The position numbers were made by a program, and so were the translations under genes. Shown here one piece after another: positions 21,500 to 32,240 of a stretch of DNA of 64,000 nt. This DNA comes from Prorocentrum cordatum (lineage: Eukaryota; Sar; Dinophyceae; Prorocentrales; Prorocentraceae): contig CAUYUJ010019605.1 of NCBI GenBank assembly GCA_963575745.1, positions 110,001 through 174,000 of the forward strand. Direction: 5' to 3'. The notes beneath the pieces were generated by a model. The model was given only the letters and a program-made list of their open reading frames with translations. It ran no database searches and had not been told where the DNA came from. Within the stretch, counting starts at the first letter, position 1. Each line of letters begins with the position of its first letter.

Positions 21500-24384
21500 C
21501 TTCACTCTGTTAAGCAGCGCAGACATCGCACACAGTAGCTCGGACTTCGCTGGGCCGCCAGAGCCGCAGCGTCATCTTGCTGCGGCACTGGTAGCGGGAG
21601 CCTCAGGGGAGCCTGTGAGTGTGAAGCACCAGCGTGGTTTGACTGGGACTTGGCATTCGCTCCCCCGAGGATACCTCATGGGCGGATCCAAGAAGGCACG
21701 CGACGCTCATGCCTACGCAGGTGCCGTCACGGTGGCCGCCCTCCTCGTGCATGCGTACTTCGGCGTCGCCCTGGGCTGGAGCCTGTGACGCCTTCAGCGT
21801 CGCCCCCCGAGCGCATGCTGCGTGAAGAGCCTGTATGTGTCGTTCTACAACGTTTGGAGTCTCATTTGCAAGGTCGATCGAGTAACCTGGGCCGCATGCT
21901 TCTATCAAGGACGGTTCCGAGGAATGTTTTTATCTTCCTCCCCACCGATGGCCATTCAGAGTTTTTCGCGCTCGTGTCAATCCCGCGTGTGTCAATCTAG
22001 TGCATTGTCGGTCTTTCCGACTGCCTGGGATTGTTGCGAGCATTTTTCACGTCTTGTGCCGTGTTTTCTCGTTTTCCTCATTGCACAGCCAATGAAGGAT
22101 TAGTGTGATGTTTATTGTCTTGATCCGCCGCATTGGTGCAAGTCTAGCCGAACAGGCTGCCTTTTGGGTTGAGCTGCCTGAGTTAGCTGCGACGAACAAA
22201 GGCAAGTAAGCGTGTTCTGTGGAAGGATGCAGTGCCCGGCGTGCTCCTTCATTTAGGTCAGGCTCGAAGGGCACCAGGCTGACATCCGCATCCAGCGAGA
22301 GATGACCCACGACTGCGTGCCGCACGGGAAAGCATGCCAGCAAAGTCGAAGTCAGTGAGTTTCCTTGCAACAGATGGCTGTTGAGTGGGATCTGGTGAGC
22401 GGGTGCATGTGTCGTGCGTGCACGGTCATCGTGCCGCCATAAGGTACGCCAGATCAGTAAAGACGGTTTGTTTCTGCCCACGGCAACCCTCGGCCACGAA
22501 TAGGTTCCACGGCCCAGATCTTAGGCGCGGCGCGAGCACCAGCAGCCCCCCTGAGCCTATAGTGATCGTCATCTCAGCGTCTTGCCTGTATCTCCCTAGT
22601 GCTGCCAGGAAGTCCAGCACCTACTCCCCAGCCACGCCTTGCTCGTGAGCTTCAGCGGGGGTTCAGAGAGGCTTGGGGCCTGACCGCAGCAGTGCCCCTC
22701 GAGCAGAGGCCCGGCCAGGGCGTCCGGGTTTCCCCCCCCCGCCCAGGGTTCTGGACCGGTTTCGCTCCCCGCCTGGCCCGCCGACAGGCGACGCTGGAAG
22801 CGCGGTGGAAAGGGGCCCCGATGGGAGCAGGTCCTTGATCGTGGGTGGAAACACGTACGGTAGGTTCGCGTCGTGTCGGCCGGCGGCGACCTCGCCGCCG
22901 GGTCAACGTTGAACGCCGCTGGCGGCCCAGAATCGGCCGTGTTGAACGATCTGACGTTGCGGAAACGGCCGATCGTTCAAGGTTGAATGATCCCTGCGGT
23001 GTCAGAAACCAACGCCCGGGTCGTCACGACACCAACCTACGGTATCTGTATCCGCGGCCTCGCGGGCAGGGCTCCTGGGCCGCGACCCCGCGGATACGGG
23101 CGTCTTTTCCGCGGATGTCCTGCGCGTGACGTATCCGTGCGACCGCGTGTCCGCGGGATCGCGCCCCAGAATCCAGACAGCGCGGGCGCGGATGCGGATG
23201 CCCTCGCCGCTCGTGAGGGCCCTTGATCCCGACGCCTTCCCAAGATTTTTTTTTGTTCTCGCCCACGGTCCTTTCTTGGCGGCCCAAGAGCCAGGGAAGG
23301 GCCCCGATATGTTCGGGCGGGTGGTCATGGGGGGTGACCTACATGGGGGGGGTGAAGACATGGCCGTGTTCAGGTCACCCCCCACTTAGGTCCCCTCGCA
23401 TCCACAATGCTGAGCACAGGGCGCTGAAGGGGTGGATCAACAGCCCAAATCTTCAGGGGCAACCTCGGGCGGGTGGTAATGGGGGGTGGCCCAAATGGGC
23501 CCTCTCCTCCACCCCCATGAAGGTCACCTCCATTTCGGCGGCGAGGGAGGGGGGGAAAGAAGAAGGAGAAAAGTTTCTCTCAGCAGGCGGCGGGGCTCCT
23601 CAGAAGCCCTCGCGCCCTCGGGGACGCTTCCTGTGCCTCCGGGGAAGGCTTATAGGACACTTCTCAGCAGGCCGGGGGACCTCCGAGCCTTCTGAGCAGG
23701 CCTGCCCCCTCCCGCTTCCCCCCTGGGCTCGCCGCCGACCACGACCACCGGGCCGAGGGGTTCCAACCGGCGCAGGACCTCGGGCCACCCTTCCCGCAGG
23801 ACCCTCCCCCCCTCCACGGCGGCCCGGCCCGGAGGCCGCGGCCAGAATGTGCCGGCCCGGGCTCCCCGGGGGGCCCGGCCCGAGGCCCCCATGGGCCCCC
23901 CCTGCGCGGCCTCCCGGGCGGCCGGCCCGGGCTGCCGCCGGGTGGCTCCGGCTCGGTAGGATCGGAGCGGGTGGGGAGAGAAGGGGCATCGGCGTCACCC
24001 TGAAAGCCCCTGGCGCCGCCCTGGCTTCTGCCGATTCGGTGCCCGACCTCCGACTCGATCCGACGCGGCCCTGCCGACGCAGCCTCCCGAGCGGCCGGCC
24101 TGGGCTTCCGCCGGGTGGCTCCGACTCGGTATGATCGAAACGGGCAGGGAAAGAAGGGGTATCGGCGTCACCTTGACATACTAATACTGTGTGTGCGTCG
24201 CCCCCTCCAGGGGCGACGCGCGCACCGAGAAACCTTCTAGTATAGGCGTCGTGGCGGGCACTTTCTGGCCACACCGCGCGAAACGATAATACTACAATGC
24301 TGGTATATTATATGTTCGGGTCGGACGCGCGCCTCCAAGGATAATACGTATAGTATTAGTATGTCTTTGTGCGTCCCAGGGTAC
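21500..24384. other. no gene recognised
   Basis: Several open frames of 60-150 codons exist on both strands, but none shows a conserved motif or a sensible composition. Short inverted GC-rich motifs (CCGCGGATAC) occur at 23050-23160. Confidence 0.5.
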
Positions 24385-24528
24385 GACGACCGGTAGCAGG
24401 TCCTGCTCATTCTTTGCAGGACTTGCTGCTGGCGTCGCCGCTGTCGTTGCCCTTTGAGACAAAAGGCCGCCTGTCCAACAGCGGCCGCTGTCGGTTTTGG
24501 GCAGCATTTGTTGCCGGGCATCGTGCCC
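24385..24528 (+). repeat. dispersed repeat, copy 2 (partner at 68-235)
   Basis: ACGACCGG, TTTGAGACAA, GCCGCCTGTCC, CGCTGTCGGT and CATCGTGCC line up with 68-235. Confidence 0.6.
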
Positions 24529-24584
24529 ATCTTTTCCGTGCTCACTTCGGGCGTTCAAGAGAACAAGCGTCGAGGGGAGAAGCA

Positions 24585-24660
24585 CGACGACCATGGCCAG
24601 GATGTCGCGGGATCTCGTCGACGCCGATCCTGGAAGCCGGGCCCAGGGACGGGATCCAGA
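24585..24660 (+). repeat. GTCGACGCC-type dispersed repeat, copy 1
   Basis: AAGCACGACGACCATGGCCA then GATGTCGCGGGATCTCGTCG, related to 25080-25250 and 31828-31985. Only its left part is present, before other sequence. Confidence 0.55.
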
Positions 24661-24719
24661 CCTCTGGGGTCGACGCCGTGAAAAGGTCACAGCGTCTGAG
24701 ATCTATGGACGGTTTCTCC

Positions 24720-25078
24720 TCGTCCTCCTCTCTCTCTCTCCTCCTCCTCCTCCTCCTCTTCCTCCTCCCTCCTCCTCCTCCTCCTCCTCTTCCTCCTCCC
24801 CCTCCTCTCCTCCTCCTCCTCTCCTCTTCCTCCTTCCTCCTCCTACCTCTCCTCCTCCTCCTCCTCCTCTCTTCCTCCTCCTCCTCCTCCTCCTCCTCCT
24901 CCTCCTCTTCCTCCTCCCCGCCTCCTCCTCCTCCTCTTCCTCCTCCTCCTCCTCCTCCTCCTCTCCTCCTCCTCCTCCTCCTCCTCTTCCTCCTCCCTCC
25001 TCCTCCTCCTCCTCTTCCTCCTCCTCCTCCTCCTCCTCCTCCTCCTCCTCCCCCTCCTCTTCCTCCTCCTCCTCCCCC
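24720..25078 (+). repeat. 360-bp CTC microsatellite
   Basis: Imperfect CTC/TCC triplets running straight into the second copy of the GTCGACGCC repeat at 25080. Confidence 0.95.
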
Positions 25079-25079
25079 C

Positions 25080-25250
25080 AGAAGCACGATGACCGCGACC
25101 AAGACGTCGCGGGATTTTGTCGACGCCGATCGTAGTCATGGTTCACACTGGCCGTCGCCGAGTCGCGAGGAGGATCCACGAACTGACAATTGCCAGGATG
25201 GACGGTGACCCAGACCAACACCGACGTTTCCACGGTCGATCTTGGTCATG
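25080..25250 (+). repeat. GTCGACGCC-type dispersed repeat, copy 2
   Basis: GAAGCACGATGACC, AAGACGTCGCGGGATTTTGT, CGACGCC and GATCTTGGTCATGG. The third copy is at 31828-31985. Repeated ACCAAGATC / GATCTTGGTCAT pairs give it fold-back character. Confidence 0.6.
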
Positions 25251-25298
25251 GTCCTCGTCCTGCTTCAATGTGCGACCCCAGAGTTTCGACTACACGTA

Positions 25299-25455
25299 AG
25301 AGTGACCCTTCGCCGGAGTGACCTTTGGTGTGGGCTCATCGGGGTCCGCCCGATCGCCGAGCGCGATGCGACAGCAGCTGATTGCGCGCTTGGATTTGAC
25401 CACCTTGCGCCCCCTTAAGCCGCGCACCAAAGGTCACTCTTACCCAGGGTCATTC
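25299..25455. mobile_element. fold-back element with GAGTGACC inverted ends, copy 1
   Basis: 157 bp. Left AGAGTGACCC and GGAGTGACCTTTGG; right CCAAAGGTCACTCT and GGGTCATTC. The second copy is at 33080-33241, and both are preceded by CGACTANACGT. The interior is noncoding. Confidence 0.6.
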
Positions 25456-25480
25456 GGCTGTGTATCTAGGCCTTCTAGAC

Positions 25481-25664
25481 GGGGTCCAAGCAGATGGGGT
25501 CGGAGGATCGCGCCGCATCGCCGATGCATCGGCGATGCATCGGCGATGCGGCTCGACGTGGGGCCCGATTTTCTCCACGCCGACGTCGCCGATGCATCGC
25601 CGACGCCGCCAGCGCATCGGCGATGATGCGGCGCGATCCTCCGACCCCATCTGCTCGGACCCCA
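25481..25664. mobile_element. fold-back/MITE with GGGTCGGAGGATCGCGCCGC ends, copy 1
   Basis: 184 bp with inverted ends of at least 29 bp containing GGTCGGAGGATCGCGCCGCA. The interior carries GATGCATCGGC repeats. The second copy is at 28951-29119. Confidence 0.7.
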
Positions 25665-25735
25665 TCTGCTCCGACCCCATCTGCTCGGACCCCATCTGCT
25701 CGGACCCCATCTGCTCGGACCCCATCCAGGGGCTC
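25643..25735 (+). repeat. 15-bp tandem array GACCCCATCTGCTCG
   Basis: About six units. The unit is the outer end of the adjacent fold-back element's right terminus, so the array looks like an expansion of that terminus. Confidence 0.85.
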
Positions 25736-25802
25736 GAGCCTTGGCTCAACGAGTTCAGGTCGAGCCGTGCCCGCACCCCCCTCTCGCAGAGCTGCGCTCG
25801 AG

Positions 25803-26540
25803 ATGTGGGCGCTGGCCCTGCTCCTCCCGCTCCTCGCCGCGCCGGCCCTTGCGGGCGGCAGCGGCGGCGCGGGGGCCGCCTGCGCCGAGGGCGAGGAGGA
25901 GGAGGCGCACGCCCTGCTGCAGACTGCCGGGCAGAGCGGTGGAGCCGGCGCAGACGTGGCTGCCACTGGCGACCCCCACCTTCAGAACGTTTTCTGGTCA
26001 GCGGTTGGGCTTGATGAAACCAGGAAAGCATGATCTGATTACCACGAACGCCCACGGCATTGTCGATTACGAGTCAAAGCAACCGAACCGCAGTCTTTTA
26101 TCCGTACCGTGTCGTGGCCCCAGCTCTGTCTACAATGATAATTGCTGTTTGGGAGATAACTTCAGGGACAAATGTGAAGCATGCATGTGCGCCGGCCGTG
26201 ACGCGACATTGTGGTGCAACCGCGACCAGGACCCGTTCCCAGGCTGCAATCACGACGGCCAGTGTGGTACAAGAAGCGGGTGCTTCAAATTATTGCCTTT
26301 TGGTTCACCATGTGTGGAGAACTTGCAGTGCGAATACCGAGACGTGTGCGGACTCGAAAGAAGGTGCGTACCCTTTTAGCATGATTAGTCGCTTCCTCTC
26401 GTCTTGCAATGTCTGGTCTCTGCAGCGCGGCATTCAGTGCAGCTTACCTTTCGTCTGTAACCTTCGTTTCGGATGCATCATCTTATGACAGCATTCAGTG
26501 CAGCTTACCTGACGGTTGCCCTACTTTCAGATGCAAGTGA
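25803..26540 (+). pseudogene. secreted GDPHLQN-family protein gene with a one-base frameshift
   Basis: ATG 25803 starts a clear signal peptide (MWALALLLPLLAAPALAGG), an acidic segment, and ATGDPHLQNVF. At about 25995 the conserved continuation GQRLGLMKPGKHDLI appears in the next frame, as if one T were extra. That frame runs through a Cys-rich domain with about 15 cysteines (NCCLGDNFRDKCEACMCAG to CGLERRC). At 26364 a GTGCGT donor is followed at 26530 by CTACTTTCAG. Splicing there would end the protein ...RRCK after 26540, while the unspliced frame stops at 26379. The GDPHLQN...FDLMKPG pattern is, from memory, common in dinoflagellate secreted proteins. It is a pseudogene if the base is real; a sequencing error is possible. 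Confidence 0.6.
26427..26511 (+). repeat. duplicated 20-mer inside the putative intron
   Basis: GCATTCAGTGCAGCTTACCT occurs at about 26428 and again at about 26492. A neighbouring phrase, CGTTTCCTCTCGTCTTGCAA, also recurs at about 26695. Confidence 0.6.
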
Positions 26541-26725
26541 CCGGGCTCCGGCCCGCCCGCGCCGCCCCTAAGGGGCCTGCCGGCCCGCCGGCCGGCGGAC
26601 TCGCGCGTCTGCGTCTGCGCTATCACAACCTGCAAGGTCAGGCCAGAGACCGTGAGCATCGTTTAGTGGCAGTGCGAAGCCGCCAAGCAGCATCAGTCGT
26701 TTCCTCTCGTCTTGCAACGTCCTTC

Positions 26726-26770
26726 CTTCCTGCCCTCCTCCTCCTCCTCCTCCTCCTCCTCCTCCTCCTT
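26726..26770 (+). repeat. CTC microsatellite
   Basis: Fifteen or so CTC triplets. Confidence 0.85.
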
Positions 26771-26776
26771 CCACAT

Positions 26777-26965
26777 GAAGACCTGGTCAGCTCCCCGCCA
26801 GGCGTTTTCCCACAATCGGGGAAGCACGCGAGACCTTCTGAGAGTTATCGGTTAAACTCTCACCACAGTTTTGAAGACCTGGTCAGCTCCCCGCCAGGCG
26901 TTTTTCCGCAATCGGGGAAACATGCGAGACCTTCTGAGAGTTATCGGTTAAATTCTCAGCCTTCG
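26777..26965 (+). repeat. 96-bp unit in tandem, two copies
   Basis: Units start GAAGACCTGGTCAGCTCCCC at 26777 and 26873 and are nearly identical, including GAGAGTTATCGGTTAAA. Confidence 0.9.
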
Positions 26966-28030
26966 TGAAAACAAAATCTAGGAGGCCTCTAGTGTAGCCG
27001 AGAGTTCCCGACCACCTCCCACTGGAGCCGCTTTTGGATGGCCCAAAGGGACCCTGTGGCGGGCCCCAGGGGCCGAGGTCGAGGACACTTTTTTGTCAGG
27101 GCGAAGGCGTGGTTTGGTCAGCGGCGAGGGCGAGCGCCAACGTGGCCAAACAGCCAAAGAGACCGAAGGCGCGGTGATCGTTTTCTTATTCGTTGTTCTG
27201 CCGATCGGCGCGGGCCCTGCCCCCCCCCCCGGAGCAGATCTTGGCTGTTTTTGGCGCCTGTTTCGGGCAGGTGGAGCCTTCCCCACAGGACGCACTGCCG
27301 CGAACAGTCGCACTGAGCAGAGGTCCGGAGCCAGACCCCCTCTCCCCCCCCCTTTCGCCCGATGTCGAGACGCCAAATAAAAAACATTCACACGCGCCCG
27401 GATCGAAAGAAGCACGCCCTCGGAGGTCCGGGAGCGCGCCACGGCCCTCGGGCTCTCCGCGTCGAGGCCGCCCCGCGGCGGCGCCAGGCGGTGCCGAGAG
27501 GGTCTCGGAGGCCGCTCATGCGTGGCCGCGGGCCGGCCCGCCGCGGGCGGAGAGGCGCCGTGCGTGGTCCTGACGGCTCGGGCCCTGGCCTCCAAGCCTC
27601 CAGGCTTGCGGACGCTGGTTTCTGCCAACGTTCCATGGCGCCAGCATCGCAGAGCGGATTTCGTTTGGAAAACGACAGGATGGACCCGGAGTGTCCTGGA
27701 GAATGTCGTTCCGGATTTCGAGGGGAATTTCGTGCGGATCTTTCTTGGCCAGGAACGATGACCAAAAAGAACCCACGCGAAATTCACTTCGTTTTTCGCT
27801 CGCCGTTTCGGGCAACAATCCACGAAGAAATCCATGCAGAAATCCGCTGCAGCACGTCTGCAAGGTCGGTGCAATGAAACGTTTTCCTGGTGCGGAAGCA
27901 GAGCGCACCTCCACCCTGACCTGGCCCCCCCCCTCCCCTGGGAGCCCCCTGGGCCAGGGCCGGGGAGCTTCGAGATCCGACTGTGAGGCTGTTCTGCAAA
28001 TCTAGGAAAGAGCGTGTTCTACCGCTGCTA
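26966..28030. other. no gene recognised
   Basis: GC-rich sequence with long overlapping frames on both strands, biased to Arg/Pro/Gly. No domain is recognised. Confidence 0.5.
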
Positions 28031-28032
28031 GC

Positions 28033-28320
28033 GGAAAACCGGGGGGGGTCACTACCGGTTCGAACCCCTCCCCTCCCCCCCCCCCCTCCGGAAAACCGGG
28101 GGGGGTCACTACCGGTTCGAACCCCTCCCCCCCCCCCCCCAGTTCATCATGAAAAGGGGGGGGGGGTCACTACCGGTTCGAACCCCTCCCCCCCCCCTCC
28201 AGTTCATCATGAAAAGGGGGGGGGGTCACTACCGGTTCGAACCCCCCCCCCCTCGAGCTCGAAAACCGGGGGGGGTCACTACCGGTTCGAACCCCCCCCC
28301 CCCTCGAAAACCGAGGGGGG
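28033..28320 (+). repeat. five direct copies of a GGGGTCACTACCGGTTCGAA unit
   Basis: Units of about 50-60 bp start near 28033, 28096, 28152, 28211 and 28262. Each has a G-run, TCACTACCGGTTCGAACC and a C-run. Two inverted copies lie at 28671-28765. Confidence 0.9.
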
Positions 28321-28665
28321 GTGCGGACAGTGGTGGGGACGGTGGTGGTGGGGACAGTGGTGAGGGGACAGCGGGACAGTGGTGGGGACAGTGGGACAGT
28401 GGTGGGGACGGTAGTGGTGGGGACAATGGTGAGGACAATGGTGGGAACAGTGGGGACAGTGGGACAGTGGTGGGGACGGTGGTGGTGGGGACAGTGGTGT
28501 GGGGACAGTGGGAATGTGGTGGAAACAGTAGGACAGTGGAGGGTACAGTGGTGGTGGGGACAGTGGTGAAGGCGGTGGCGAGGACGGCGGTGGGACAATG
28601 GGACAGAGGTACAGTGGGGACAGTGGTAGGGACAGTGGGGACAGTGGTGGGAACAGTGGGACAGC
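28321..28665 (+). repeat. GTGGTGGGGACAGTGG minisatellite
   Basis: About 35 imperfect units of GGGACAGTGG / GTGGTGGGGAC. It forms the loop between the direct and inverted GGTTCGAACC arrays. Confidence 0.9.
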
Positions 28666-28670
28666 TCAGT

Positions 28671-28770
28671 GGTTCGAACCGGTAGTGACCCCCCCCTCCG
28701 GTTTTCGAGGGGGGGGGGGGTTCGAACCGGTAGTGACCCCCCCCGGTTTTCGAGCTCGAGGGGGGGGGGG
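28671..28770 (-). repeat. two inverted copies of the GGTTCGAACC unit
   Basis: GGTTCGAACCGGTAGTGACC at 28671 and about 28719, complementary to the array at 28033-28320. Confidence 0.9.
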
Positions 28771-28950
28771 TTTAGGGGGGGGTGTTTGCCGGGGGAAGGG
28801 GAGGGGGGGGGAGGGGTTCCAGCAGGGGGGGGGATTTTCGGAGGGGGGGTGGGGGACCCCCGGGTTCCGGAGGAAAAGGGCGGCAATTTTCCACAGTAAA
28901 GCGGCGGTGGATCACGCTCTCTCAAATCTAGGCATCTGGGCCTCCCCAAA

Positions 28951-29119
28951 GGGGTCCGAGTAGATCGGGTCGGAGGATCGCGCCGCAGCGCCGATGCATC
29001 GCCAGTGCGGCTCTATGTGGTGCCCGATGTTCTCCACGTCGACGTCTCCGATGCATCGCAAGGACCGCCGATGCATCGACGATGCGGCGCGATCCTCCGA
29101 CCCCGTCTACTCGGACCCC
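28951..29119. mobile_element. fold-back/MITE with GGGTCGGAGGATCGCGCCGC ends, copy 2
   Basis: 169 bp. Left GGGGTCCGAG and GGGTCGGAGGATCGCGCCGC; right GCGGCGCGATCCTCCGACCC and CTCGGACCCC. The interior resembles 25520-25620. Confidence 0.7.
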
Positions 29120-30155
29120 ATCTGGGAGGCCTTTATGACCGAGGGCCTCGCCGGGAGCTCTTCCAGTGAGGCCCACCCCCGGAGCCTCCCCGAGGCAGTC
29201 GAGACGCCAGCAAGGGGACCACTGTGGGCTTGGGAGGGGTTCTGGTCTTCGAGCCGCTTCGCGGACATCTAGGATGGGGAACGCATCCGTGGCCGAGGCT
29301 TTGCCGCGGCCAGAATCAGCGCCTTCGTTCCTTAGTGAGCGTCCCTTGTGGTAGCACGATGGCTCGTGACTGTTTCCGACAGCTCGGCCCAGGAGCCCAC
29401 CCAAGGCCCACTAGCCCTCCCGGGGTCCCCCCTCCCGAGAAGCCCTCCCGATAAGCGCAGCATCCCAGGCCCCCGCCTCCCCCAGGATTCTTCCTCGCCC
29501 TAGAAGCTCACACCAGAAGTCCTTTCCTGTGAGCCTGCCAGGAAGGATGCACAGGATCCATCCTAATAGGTCATCCAGGGAGCCGCCCCTGGGGCTCCCT
29601 GGGAGGCGGGTGACAAGGGAGAGAGCCCCTCGTAGGGTGGCTGAGGTGTGCCTAGACCATTTTGAGGACATCTTGGCCCCCGCAGTCCTCAGAATCGTAC
29701 CCATGATTCCTCCCCGAGCTCCCATGGAGTCCTCCCCAGGAGCCTCCCCTGGGTCGAGTATTTCTCATCGTTGAGCGGAGCATGCTATCAGCGTGTTTGG
29801 CCGAGGTAGCTTTGACAACGCGCATGCCTTCTTGGTCCCAGGATGTGTGTCCAGCGACGGGCTGTTCGAACGCAATCTTATTGCAAGAGCAGCGATACAT
29901 CCAGTCTAACGCTGGTCCCCTACCCAAGTGATAGACATTGTTTGATGATCGCGTGTGGGACGTTAGCAGTGGGATTCTTGTCGCAGTGGCAGCTCTGCAC
30001 GCACTGACTAGCAGTTCCCCCCTGCAGGATGCGCTCGCGACTACGCTTGCGCGTCGATGTGTGAACGTTGTGGACAGTGTGCTCAGGGAGCCTCTGTGTG
30101 CTTCCACCTCGTCTCCTTCCACCCACCTGAGCTGTATGTTGGAAAAGTACGAGCG
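29120..30155. other. no gene recognised
   Basis: Pieces of open frame on both strands without recognisable motifs. Confidence 0.5.
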
Positions 30156-30159
30156 TGGG

Positions 30160-30272
30160 GAGAAGGAGGAGGAGGAGGAGGAGGAGGAGGAGGAGGAGGA
30201 GGAGGAGGAGGAGGAGGAGGAGGAGGAGGAGGAGGAGGAGGAGGAGGAGGAGGAGTAGGAGGAGGAGGATCT
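30160..30272 (+). repeat. GAG microsatellite
   Basis: Nearly perfect GAG/GGA run. Confidence 0.9.
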
Positions 30273-30999
30273 CCTGTCCCGCTCAATCATCCAACTCGTG
30301 CCCCCTGCTGCTCCGCTGGGTAGGTAAAAGGGAGGGCCCGTGGCTCTCCCCACCTCGTGCCAAGATCAAGTCTTGGGGCGGGGGGAGCAGTCGATGCCGA
30401 TGTCGGGGGGTCGAGAGTTCACAGTCTGTGAATCTGCCATTTTGCCGCCCTCCCTCACCACCCGCGGGTGGAAACGTTTGCACGATCCAGTTGCCAAGCA
30501 GCACACTTCTGTTTGGCTAGGCCATGCTGGATACAGGCCATCTTGGACACAACCCTTCCAAGTGCCATGCATTTGGGCCATCTCGGGGAAATCGAAGTGT
30601 GCTTAGGCACACTTCCGCGCTTCGAGTGGGTGGTTGCAGTGTGAGGCAGGTGGTCGGTGCACCCGTCATCCCTCGACGCATATCGCATTCGAGTCCATAC
30701 TTGCGGCGACTTGGACGCAGGGACGACTCGTGCGGCCCAAAGGCAGCCATGCGGCAGCCTCTCAGGATGTCCGCAGAGCTTGCGGCCCAGCTCCATCTGC
30801 AGATCTGTTGTCACTCTTCGGGTGCCGTCGGTCTTCGAAGCAGAGGAGGAGCTGGAGGATCTGTAGGCTCGCGGCCGCTTTTTGGGATGCCCGCCGCGAT
30901 CTGAGTCGCTGTTCCGTCGCCGTCTCGGGACACCGGATTCGTGTCCTGTGCGCGATTGTCGTCGGATTTCTTCGTCGCGCGCCACGATCTGTTGCGCCG

Positions 31000-31004
31000 T
31001 CGTT

Positions 31005-31035
<31 letters not shown>

Positions 31036-31165
31036 GCGGCGGCTGCGGCGGCGGCGGCGGCGCAGGAGGAGGAGGAGGAGGAGGAGGAGGAGGAGGAGGA
31101 GGAGGAGGAGGAGGAGGAGGAGGAGGAGGAGGAGGAGCCTGGGGAGGGGGAAGGGGAGGAGGAGT
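31000..31165 (+). repeat. GTC then GGC then GAG microsatellites
   Basis: GTC triplets (31000-31030), GGC (31032-31065), then GAG/GGA to about 31165. Confidence 0.85.
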
Positions 31166-31324
31166 AAAAGCTGGAGGAAACGATACTGATACCGCTACCC
31201 CCCCCTCCTCGCTACCACGGCCGGATTCGCAGACACCACGCGAATGCGAGCGCGGGTAGGGTTGTCGCGCCCTCGAGCCGATGAGCTACTGACTGAACTA
31301 CGGTTGGGAACCTTTGGACAGCGC

Positions 31325-31475
31325 GTCGCTCCGTCGGTTCTGGCCCGCCACGCTTCGGCGCGGCACGCCGTCCACTTCCCAGTCTCCCAGCGTCAACGCC
31401 CCGAGCCTCTCCGAGCCTCCCGCCCCGCGGGGCGGGGCGATACGCTATCCGCTCGCAGGGCTGGCCGCTGAGGCA
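31325..31475 (+). repeat. dispersed repeat (partner at 18718-18880)
   Basis: GGTTCTGGCCC, CCACGCTTCG, CGCGGCACGC, CGTCAACGCCCCGAGCCTC and TCCGAGCCTCC match in order. Confidence 0.65.
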
Positions 31476-31827
31476 CGGGTGGCCCGCCGGCCGCGCAGGA
31501 CTTCGTCCAGGACCAGGAGGTCCTGCAGTCCTACGCCCTCGCGGAGGTCCGAGATCGCGATCGCGGCGGGGATCGGATCGGCGACTGCAGAGAGGGTGTG
31601 GTTACGCTGGGGTATGGTTTGCGATCTGCGTCGTTGGGGCACGTTGCCTTCGTCGGGCCGCGTCGGGGCGCGGCGGGTGGCTTTGTCGAGGTGCTGGCCC
31701 GCCCCCTAGGGTGCGCGGTGCAAGCCACGCCCTTTGTGAACCATACCCTTCAGGGTCGCCGATCGGAGCTATCCTTCTCAGGCTTTCTGGCAGAGGCCCC
31801 CCATCATTCCGCCATTCCTCGAGTGAG

Positions 31828-31985
31828 GAAACACGGTGACGATGACCAAGATGCCGCGGGATCTTGTCGACGCCAGTCTTAGTCATGGTCCATGCGGATG
31901 ATCCGCGAGTTGATGGTGACCAAGATGATCGGTGACCAAGATCGATACCGGCGTATCCGCGTGCAGTCTTGGTCATGGCCACCAT
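31828..31985 (+). repeat. GTCGACGCC-type dispersed repeat, copy 3
   Basis: GAAACACGGTGACGATGACC, AAGATGCCGCGGGATCTTGT, CGACGCC and GTCTTGGTCATGG parallel 25080-25250. Confidence 0.6.
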
Positions 31986-32240
31986 GTTCTTTCCCTCCAA
32001 TTCATCTTGTTATTCATGCCTTCTTAGCAGGTGGTCTCAGAGGTGGAGCACGGACTGGAAGTGTAAAGCCGCTACGTATTCCTCTCGCTGTTTGGCGCGC
32101 TCCACCCAGGGCCGCGTCTTCGAGGGATCGAGAAATGGACATCTCTTCATCGGCGGAAGGCGGCGGAAGCAACACGAGGCCGCCTGCGCCGGCGGGAGCC
32201 GGCGGCTGGCTGGCGGAAGCCGGCGGGAGAACCATATGCT

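Noticed and set aside
20024-21538. Gly/Arg/Thr-rich ORFs of 180-350 codons
   Set aside because: Entirely composed of the GGTGGGTCGCG minisatellite and CAA tracts.
22047-22620. Two minus-strand ORFs of 64 and 144 codons
   Set aside because: Reasonable composition but no motif, no start context and no neighbouring exon signals.
28050-28300. tRNA gene suggested by GGTTCGAACC
   Set aside because: No acceptor stem, D-arm or anticodon arm can be folded around it; flanks are G/C homopolymers.
3027-28770. CRISPR-like regular repeats (10-bp array, 15-bp array at 25643, GGTTCGAACC units)
   Set aside because: No unique spacers of constant length, no cas genes, and the DNA is eukaryotic.
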